A stretch of 64,000 bases of DNA, from positions 131,674,001-131,738,000 of the forward strand of contig CM075672.1 in NCBI GenBank assembly GCA_037962975.1, read 5' to 3'. This stretch comes from Clitoria ternatea. Its lineage: Eukaryota; Streptophyta; Magnoliopsida; Fabales; Fabaceae. The notes under the pieces are model-generated. The model searched no databases and was not told where the DNA came from. It saw only the letters and a list, made by a program, of their open reading frames with translations. Shown piece by piece: positions 57,751-64,000 of this stretch (positions are counted from its first letter, which is position 1; the number at the start of each line of letters is the position of its first letter). The position numbers and the translations under genes were made by a program.

Positions 57751-58310
57751 TTCTGTAAATCAAGGGCCACACCCCACATTTATCTTCCTGTTAGCCAAGG
57801 GGCACACCCCACATTTACCTTTCTGCAAACCAAGGGCCACATCCCACATTTATTTCCCTGTCAGCCAAGGGCCACACCCCACATTTACCATTCTGCAAAT
57901 CAAGGGCCACACCCAACATTTATCTACCTGCAGCCAAGGGCCACACCCCACATTTACCATTCTGCAGATCAAGGGCCACACCCCATATTTATCTACCTGC
58001 AGCCAAGGGGCACACCCCACATTTACCTTTCTGCAAACCAAGGGCCACACCCCACATTTATTTCCCCGTCAGCCAAGGGCCACACCCCACATTTACCATT
58101 CTGCAGACCAAGGGCCACACCCCGCATTTATCTCCCTGTCAGCCAAGGGCCACACCCCACATTTACCATTCTGCAAATCAAGGGGCACACCCCACATTTA
58201 TTTCCCTGTCAGCTAAGGGCCACACCCCACATTTACCATTCTGCAAATCAAGGGCCACACCCCGTATTTATTTCCCTGTCAGTCAAGGGGCAATACCCCA
58301 CCTTTTACCT
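57751..58310 (+). repeat. 70-bp tandem repeat, eight copies
   Basis: TTCTGCAAAYCAAGGGCCAC-type units start at 57751, 57821, 57891, 57960, 58029, 58099, 58169 and 58239 (period 69-70 bp). Each is made of two ~35-bp halves that share CCAAGGGCCACACCCCACAT. Confidence 0.88.
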
Positions 58311-58860
58311 TTCTGCAAACCAAGGGCCACACCCCACATTTATTTTTCCTGTCACCTTTTACCTTTCTGCAAACCAAGGGCCACACCCCACACCTATTTT
58401 TCCTGTCACCTTTTACCTTTCTGCAAACCAAGGGCCACACCCCACATTTATTTTTACCCCACCTTTTACCTTTCTGCAAACCAAGGGCCACACCCCACAC
58501 CTATTTTTCCTGTCACCTTTTACCTTTCTGCAAACCAAGGGCCACACCCCACATTTATTTTTACCCCACCTTTTACCTTTCTGCAAACCAAGGGCCACAC
58601 CCCACACCTATTTTTCCTGTCACCTTTTACCTTTCTGCAAACCAAGGGCCACACCCCACATTTATTTTTCCTGTCACCTTTTACCTTTCTGCAAACCAAG
58701 GGCCACACCCCACACCTATTTTTCCTGTCACCTTTTACCTTTCTGCGAACCAAGGGCCACACCCCACATTTATTTTTCCTGTCACCTTTTACCTTTCTGC
58801 GAACCAAGGGCCACACCCCACACTTATTTTTCCTGTCACCTTTTACCTTCCTGCAAATGA
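58311..58860 (+). repeat. 54-bp tandem repeat, ten copies
   Basis: TTCTGCRAACCAAGGGCCAC starts at 58311, 58365, 58419, 58472, 58526, 58579, 58633, 58687, 58741 and 58795 (period 53-54 bp). It is derived from the neighbouring 70-bp unit by a changed spacer. Because 54 is divisible by three, the minus strand shows an ORF with an 18-residue repeat; this is not a gene. Confidence 0.9.
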
Positions 58861-58938
58861 AGGGCCACATCCCATGTATTAATTTCAGTAAAGGGGCAAC
58901 TCCCCACTTTCGCCTTCCTGTCACCCAAGGGACACAAC

Positions 58939-58973
<35 letters not shown>

Positions 58974-59127
58974 AGAGAGAGAGGAAGAAGAAGGGGAAAG
59001 TGAAACGGAAGGGGAGAATGTTCGTTAAAAAAAAAAAAAAAAAAAAAAAAGGGGTCATACAGATTCGTGATTGCCCACACCATCAGTTGCTATACCGATC
59101 AAGAGGTCCCACTTGACCCCCTACATC
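58861..59127 (+). other. A-tract-rich DNA before the polypurine tract
   Basis: Holds A-tracts at 58941-58970 and 59027-59050. The first repeats the context GGGACACAACCT-A(n)-GAGAGAG seen at 55050-55103. Confidence 0.6.
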
Positions 59128-59222
59128 GGTGTTCATATCTTTACTTCCTTTTCACTTCAAAAACACAGAAGCTTCGTGTTTCTTTTGTGAAAAAGAAGTA
59201 AAGAGGGGCATCTGTGAACACC
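59128..59222 (+). repeat. inverted repeat spanning the polypurine tract and 3' LTR start
   Basis: The arms are GGTGTTCA...TTTACTTCCTTTTCAC (59128-59154) and GTGAAAAAGAAGTAAAG...TGAACACC (59188-59222), with a second inner inverted repeat AAACACAGAAGC/TTCGTGTTT at the tip. The polypurine tract AAGTAAAGAGGGG (59196-59208) is in the 3' arm, and the outermost 8 bp pair the LTR start with internal sequence. Confidence 0.75.
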
Positions 59223-62200
59223 TCTTTTGGTCCGGTCCAAGTGGAATAAATATCTTTTATACTGGTTTCTAATCCAGGGTGGTTAAATTCGAATAGAATG
59301 TCTCCGAAATAATCAGAACCGAGCAAAATAACTCAAAATGAAGCTTTTCCAAGTGAAATACAGCCCTGCTGGAGATAAATCCGAGTGAAATTACTCAGTT
59401 TTGGGCTTGTCCGAGCGGAGTATGACCTGTTGGGTGGGAAATCCGAGTGAAACTACTTAGTTTCACTCAGAATGACTCAACAATGGACCAGTCCGAGTGG
59501 AATATGCCAGTTTACAAGCTATGATTGCAAAAATTTTAATTCCGAGTGAAATATCCTGTTTTCCGAGTAAAACATGACTGAGAAGGCTACAACCGAGTGA
59601 AGTTCTAACCTGAGAGGCAATTCTGAGTGAGAAACACTTCACTGGACCAAAACCGAATGAAAGAAGTATGTGTGAGTCTTGGTCCGAGAGGTAATGGTCT
59701 AAACCGAGTGAAGGAAGACTCAGATTTCCGAGCAAAGGTTCTGAGAAAGGGAGGACTTGGTCTGAAGAGGTAAAACCGATTGGGAAGGCAAGTGTTGAGT
59801 CAGTTTTGGATGAATTCCGAGCTAGGTATTCAACAAAACCGACCTCACAAATGATGCACATTAAATCCCTCACATACTGACCTCGGTTTCTTACTCCACA
59901 CCGGCCAAAGGAAGCTGTTCTTGAACCGAGGTGCACACCAAGCAATTCTGAGCCGGTGTTCATCACAACCGACCTCCTCTACAGACGGTGTCTCTGAATC
60001 TTTTCACACACCGTCCCTAATATTGCACTCCGCCCTCATATACTTCACAGACGGTGTGACACTCCGCCCAACCTAAACCTCGCCTCAACTCCGCCCAACC
60101 TTCCTCACCTCAAGAGCCGCCCAACCTTCCTCACCTCAAGTGTCCGCCCAACCGTCCTCACCTCAACTCCGCCCAACCGTCCTCACCTCAACTCCGCCCA
60201 ACCGTCCCCACCTCAGAAGTCCCTTAATGGCCGATGTCGCGGATCTAACAACAAAAGACGAGTGAATCCGGCCCAAGTATGAAACGACGATCTCGTAGGC
60301 GGACTCAGATCAAAAATAGGCACACCGGCTGGTAGTAGATTCGGACTAGGAAGGAGCACACCGGCCCCTGTGATTACATTGAAAGATTTGGCCGGTGTGA
60401 AGACACAGGTAATGGTTCTTAAGGCCCCACATCGGATCAGTGGAGACTCCGTCCAACCAATGGCTTTGCTAACCGGTGTCACAAACTTGACAACGGAGGG
60501 ACGAGGTCGGAAGGTTATGCGCGGTGACCTGGAATCGCACTCCCTGGAAAATGGCAGACAGGGAGGCTGAAGTGGGCAATTAAAAAAATCCCACTGAAAA
60601 CCCTGCTCCCCACCAATGGTAATGGCCAGAGCTGCACACCACTACACAGATGGGTGAGTGGGATTTCTGGCTGTCCCAAAACCCTCAGCCCATGACTCGA
60701 AGGCCCTATAAATACCCCAACCAAGGAAGCTCAAGGGGTTGGCCTTCAGATTCTCCCTCCACGCGAGAAAACCCAAGAAATTCTCTCTGATTCCTCAAAT
60801 TCTCTCTGATTCCTCAAAGTCCTTAATTGACTCCCCCACCTGAAACCAGTGACTTGCCTTAGTCACCACAAAGGACCCCTTAGTTCGAAAGAAGGTTGGG
60901 AGTTTCTCTTTTTTTCATCAATACAAAGTCACTGCTCTCACACCGTCCGTATCCCGAACATACCCCGTCATCACAGAACTGACTCCGTTCCAAGTCCCAT
61001 ACATTGTCAATCTTCGTTACTACTCAACAGCGTTCACTCCGGATCAACTTCCCATAACACCGGTCGTGTCATTCAGTTTTCCAGTTCGGGTCCTGCTCCG
61101 GTCCGTTGTCTGCCAACGTGCGAGTCCGAAATCAGACGTCGTCACTGCGCTCAACCTCCCACATCGGTTCATAGCTCGTCACACCGGTTCCACTCCTTTC
61201 CTTATTTCTTTGCTTTCAGTTTCCTTTTTTTACTTTCCTGTGAGTTTGCTGTTTGTTGATTATAGTTGCCTGCGTACCATTAATTTGCGCCGTTAATACC
61301 TTTTATCCTTTTCCGTAATAAACAAACATAATAAAAGGGCAATTTTTGTAAAAGAAAAATAGTGTCGTATGGGAGTACTCCCGTCTACGCAACCCTCTTA
61401 GGATTCGTGCACGTGCGAAAAACTTCGCTTTGCATGAATTCTCCTCTTTAATGATGTCCATCAAGACCTTTCAGATTCCTTCCAAAAATAGCAACATCCA
61501 GAACTACGTAACCCTGATTTCTTGATAATTCAAGAATACGTAGGAGCAGGACTTTAACTCCTGTCGGGCCCATCTTTCTTATTTCTTTTTTTTTTGTTGT
61601 TGATTTACCGCCTTACCTTTTTTATATTTCTTTCATAAACGTTCTCTTTTTGGTTACTTCCGTGAAAATCAATTCAGACGTGACGTCTTGTTGATTTCCC
61701 CATAGTTTTTGCCCAAGCCCCGCCATAATTTCATAGGGAAGGGATACTTAGGACAAGACGTCCCACTTATCCCTTTCTTGTCCCTATCCTTTTATCCTAG
61801 AATGTTTAATTTAGACGTGACGTCTTATTAGCATTCTCTCACCCCCTTTGTCTCATATCAGAATCGAGCTTAGTTCGGACAAAGCGTCCCCATTAACCTC
61901 GCTTTGAAGTTTTATGTCTGTACAGTTCTTTACTCCATTCTATCATTTTCAGAATAAAAGGGAATAAATCATGTTTTATTTAAGGCTATTTACGTTGTGC
62001 TTTCAATCTTGGTACTGTCTTTGACAGGCGATGTAGGGTGCTAATACCTTCCCTACTCGTAACCGACTCCCGAACTTGGATTTCAATTTTTTACCAGTGC
62101 CTTCCTTAAACTTAGTTTTTTTTCCAATGTTTTTCCTGTGGATAAAAACGTTGGTGGCGACTCCCTGTTTTATTCTATACATTACTCTCTCTCGTTCGCC

Positions 62201-62226
62201 ACGCCGTCGCGACCCAGGTTGCGACA
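59213..62226 (+). repeat. 3' LTR of the young Ogre-like element
   Basis: Same length as the 5' LTR with a constant offset of 10,722 bp. One difference found (61263). It is followed by the second AACCT. Confidence 0.95.
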
Positions 62227-63106
62227 AACCTCATTCATAAATATCTTACTCGGATATATCTCTGCCCGAAAAGTTCTCTTTCAACATCAGAGCCACTTTT
62301 TGTTCAGAATTGATTCATTCGGGAATTCTTTACTCGAATGTGTCTCCGCCCGAGAGATACTCATTTGAAATCAAAGCCTTTCATCGCTCGGAAGTACTTC
62401 TTTCAGAATTGACCCACTTGGAAGCGTCTCTTCCCGAAAAGTGCTCCTTCGAAGTTCAGAGCCCTTTTCGTTCAGAACCGATCCACCCGGGAACTATACA
62501 CTCGGAAATATCTATACCCGAGAAATACTGATTCAAAGCCTTTCTTCGCTCGGAAGTAAATCCCTTGAAAATGACCCACTCAAAAATGTCTCACTCGGAG
62601 ACAACCCACTCCAAAATATGGAACTTGGAAGTGTCTCTGCCCGAAAAGTGCTTCTTCAAAGTTCAGAGCCTTTCTTCATTCAGAATGGCTTCAATCGGGA
62701 ATTCTTCACTCGGATGTATCTCCACCCGAGAGGTACTCAACGGAAGCCTTTCTTCGCTCAGAAATAACTCCCTTGGAAGCAACCCACTCGGAAATGCCTC
62801 ACTCAGAGACATCCCACTCGGAAGTATGGAGCTTGAGAGTCTTTACCCGAAACATATTCATTCATAGTCAGAGCCTTTCTTCGTTCGGAAGTAACTCCCT
62901 TGGAAGCAACCCACTCGGAAATGACTCACTCGGAAGTATGGAACTTAAAAGAGTCTCTCAGTCGGAGACATCTTACTCGGAAGTATGGAACTTGAGAGAG
63001 TCTCTACTCGAAAGGTATTCATTCATAGCCAGAGCCCTTTCTTCATTCAGAAGTAACTCCCTTGGAAGCAGCCCACTCAGAAATGCCTCACTCGGAGACA
63101 CCCTAC

Positions 63107-63189
63107 TCGGAAATGATCATTCGGAGTCACCCCTACTCGGAAATGATCATTCAGAGTCACCCTACTCGGAAATGATTATTCAGAGTCGA
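63107..63189. repeat. three tandem ~30-bp repeats
   Basis: ACTCGGAAATGATCATTCGG and variants three times in a row, each ending AGAGTCACCC or GAGTC. It directly precedes the telomere-like motif. Confidence 0.85.
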
Positions 63190-63196
63190 AGTTCAA

Positions 63197-63217
63197 TTTA
63201 GGGTTTAGGGTTTAGGG
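63197..63217 (+). repeat. interstitial plant telomere motif, three copies
   Basis: Three perfect consecutive TTTAGGG units within the LTR of the minus-strand Ogre-like element. Confidence 0.9.
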
Positions 63218-63301
63218 TGACGAACCCAAGCACAAATAGAACGAAGGGGTTGCAACTGACGGAATTCCCCATTCTTGGTGAAAATTGACCGGACCGAAAT
63301 A

Positions 63302-63396
63302 GGTGTTCACAGATGCCCTTCTTTACTTCTTTTTCACAAGAGAAACACGAAGCTTCCGTGTTTTTAAAGTAAAAAGGAAGTAAAGATATGAACACC
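63302..63396 (-). repeat. inverted repeat at the polypurine tract of the minus-strand Ogre-like element
   Basis: Counterpart of 59128-59222: GGTGTTCA (63302-63309) pairs with TGAACACC (63389-63396), inside which TTTACTTCTTTTTCAC and the GAAGTAAAG arm face each other around ACGAAGCTTCCGTG. Confidence 0.75.
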
Positions 63397-64000
63397 GATG
63401 TAGAGGCCAGGTGGGACCTCTTAATCGGTATGGCATCTGACGATGTTGGCAATCAATGAGTCAGTGTGACCTTTTCCCCTTTAATGAAGAGCATTTTTCA
63501 CATCTGCCTCTGTTTTTTTTTCAAGAATGCCATGATTGACCTGTGGCCGACGTATGATAAATAATAACTTGAAACAACATCGTCTAATCTCATTAATTAC
63601 ACTTGAATTCCGAATCAATAAAACCCACACCGTCCTTTAATAACGGCCAACTGAATTGAGTCAACATCTTTCCTTATCACCAAATCAAACCAAGTGCATT
63701 CTGATTCTATCCGATGTAGACCTCAAATTGAGTTGCAACCAGTGTAAGGAATGAGACATCGCCCCTTATGACGGCCAGAGTTTATACTAAACCAGGTGCA
63801 TCTGATTCTAACCGACATAGAGGCCAGCACACCATTCTTGGATGCCGTCCTGTTTTCTCTTGCCCTCAACCTCGGTCGTAGTTGAAACCCTTTTCAGGTT
63901 GGTGTCAACATCGTTTTCTTTTCTTTTCCCTTTTTTTTCTTTTTTGTTTTTTTGTTTCTTTTCTTCTTTTTTTTGTTTTTTTTATTTTTTATTCTTTTCT
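63312..64000 (-). mobile_element. internal 3' region of the minus-strand Ogre-like element, cut by the window edge
   Basis: Follows the LTR start at 63311 on its polypurine-tract side (minus-strand GAAGTAAAGAAGGGCATC). Contains diverged repeats around CCAAGTGCATTCTGATTCTA (63690) and CCAGGTGCATCTGATTCTAA (63798), and ends in a long T-rich/C tract (63910-64000), equivalent to the A-tracts of the plus-strand relative. No coding sequence seen. Confidence 0.7.

Larger units (their letters stand above)
48491..62226 (+). mobile_element. young non-autonomous Ogre-like LTR retrotransposon
   Basis: Complete, 13,736 bp: 5' LTR 48491-51504, internal region 51505-59212, 3' LTR 59213-62226, both LTRs 3014 bp and TG...CA. 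The target duplication AACCT is perfect (48486-48490 and 62227-62231). The only LTR difference I found is A at 50541 versus T at 61263. A tRNA-Arg-type primer site and a gag-end motif typical of Ogre (CEYHAGAPGHSTEDCHTLK) set the lineage. No protease, RT, RNase H or integrase can be recognised, so the element needs enzymes from a relative. Much of the internal region is tandem repeats and A-tracts. Confidence 0.93.
62232..63311 (-). repeat. 3' LTR of the minus-strand Ogre-like element, right part
   Basis: Continues 48490 after the nested insertion. On the minus strand the LTR starts TGTGAACACCTATTTCGGTC at 63311, the same as the other Ogre-like LTR apart from small changes. Most of it is a field of ACTCGGAAATG/ACTCGGAGACA repeats. 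Repeated modules starting TCGGAAGTAACTCCCTTGGA recur near 62757, 62885 and 63046. Confidence 0.82.

Noticed and set aside
58279..59083. Long minus-strand ORFs with an 18-residue repeat (GVWPLVCRKVKGDRKNKC)
   Set aside because: They are the translation of the 54-bp tandem repeat (54 = 18 codons) in the untranslated region of the element. The same DNA gives overlapping ORFs starting at several units.

Overview
This window reads as plant nuclear DNA made almost entirely of nested transposable elements. The families point to a eudicot and probably a legume: a SIRE/Maximus-like Ty1/copia element, Ogre-like Ty3/gypsy elements with a tRNA-Arg-type primer site, a Tekay/Del-type chromovirus, an Athila/Tat-type element and CACTA transposons. 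The legume assignment is inference. I see no intact host gene, rRNA, tRNA or CRISPR. The only host-gene trace I recognise is a broken glycosyltransferase family 64 copy at 16.3-17.2 kb.

Layout. 1-4449 is the 3' part of an Athila/Tat-type element (extra ORF, polypurine tract, 3' LTR). 4450-5197 is a reverse-oriented fragment of a long LTR family (called B here). 5198-5477 is one end of a CACTA element that abuts a copia LTR. 5478-~15060 is a decayed minus-strand SIRE-like copia element, itself split by a ~0.9 kb insertion. 15.06-18.24 kb is low-copy-looking DNA with the GT64 pseudogene.

From 18242 to the right edge everything fits one nested stack. Element A is a minus-strand chromovirus: 3' LTR 18242-35931, internal region 35932-44752, 5' LTR from 44753. 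It has taken four first-level hits. (i) A 13.4 kb CACTA element (20456-33869, TSD TAA) sits in its 3' LTR, and a solo B-family LTR (21611-25564, TSD TAAGT) lies in an intron of that CACTA's Ulp1-like gene. (ii) A second solo B LTR (38955-43073, TSD CCCGA/CCTGA) splits its pol between protease and reverse transcriptase. (iii) A minus-strand Ogre-like element enters its 5' LTR at 46202 and runs off the right edge. (iv) The 3' LTR of that Ogre-like element is in turn split by a very young plus-strand Ogre-like element (48491-62226, TSD AACCT). The two LTRs of the young element differ at a single base that I could find. It carries a shortened gag and no pol, so it is non-autonomous.

The observation most worth following up is architectural. 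Three LTRs, from at least two families, carry arrays of short palindromes in pairs. The two members of a pair lie about 21 bp apart, and pairs recur roughly every 45-84 bp. The spacing is kept while the palindrome sequence changes completely from one LTR to the next. The two B-family solo LTRs hold their arrays at the same distance (~390 bp) from the LTR end but use unrelated palindromes. A related four-unit dyad series lies in the Ogre-like LTRs, and a ~95-nt inverted repeat spans the polypurine tract/3' LTR junction in both Ogre-like elements.
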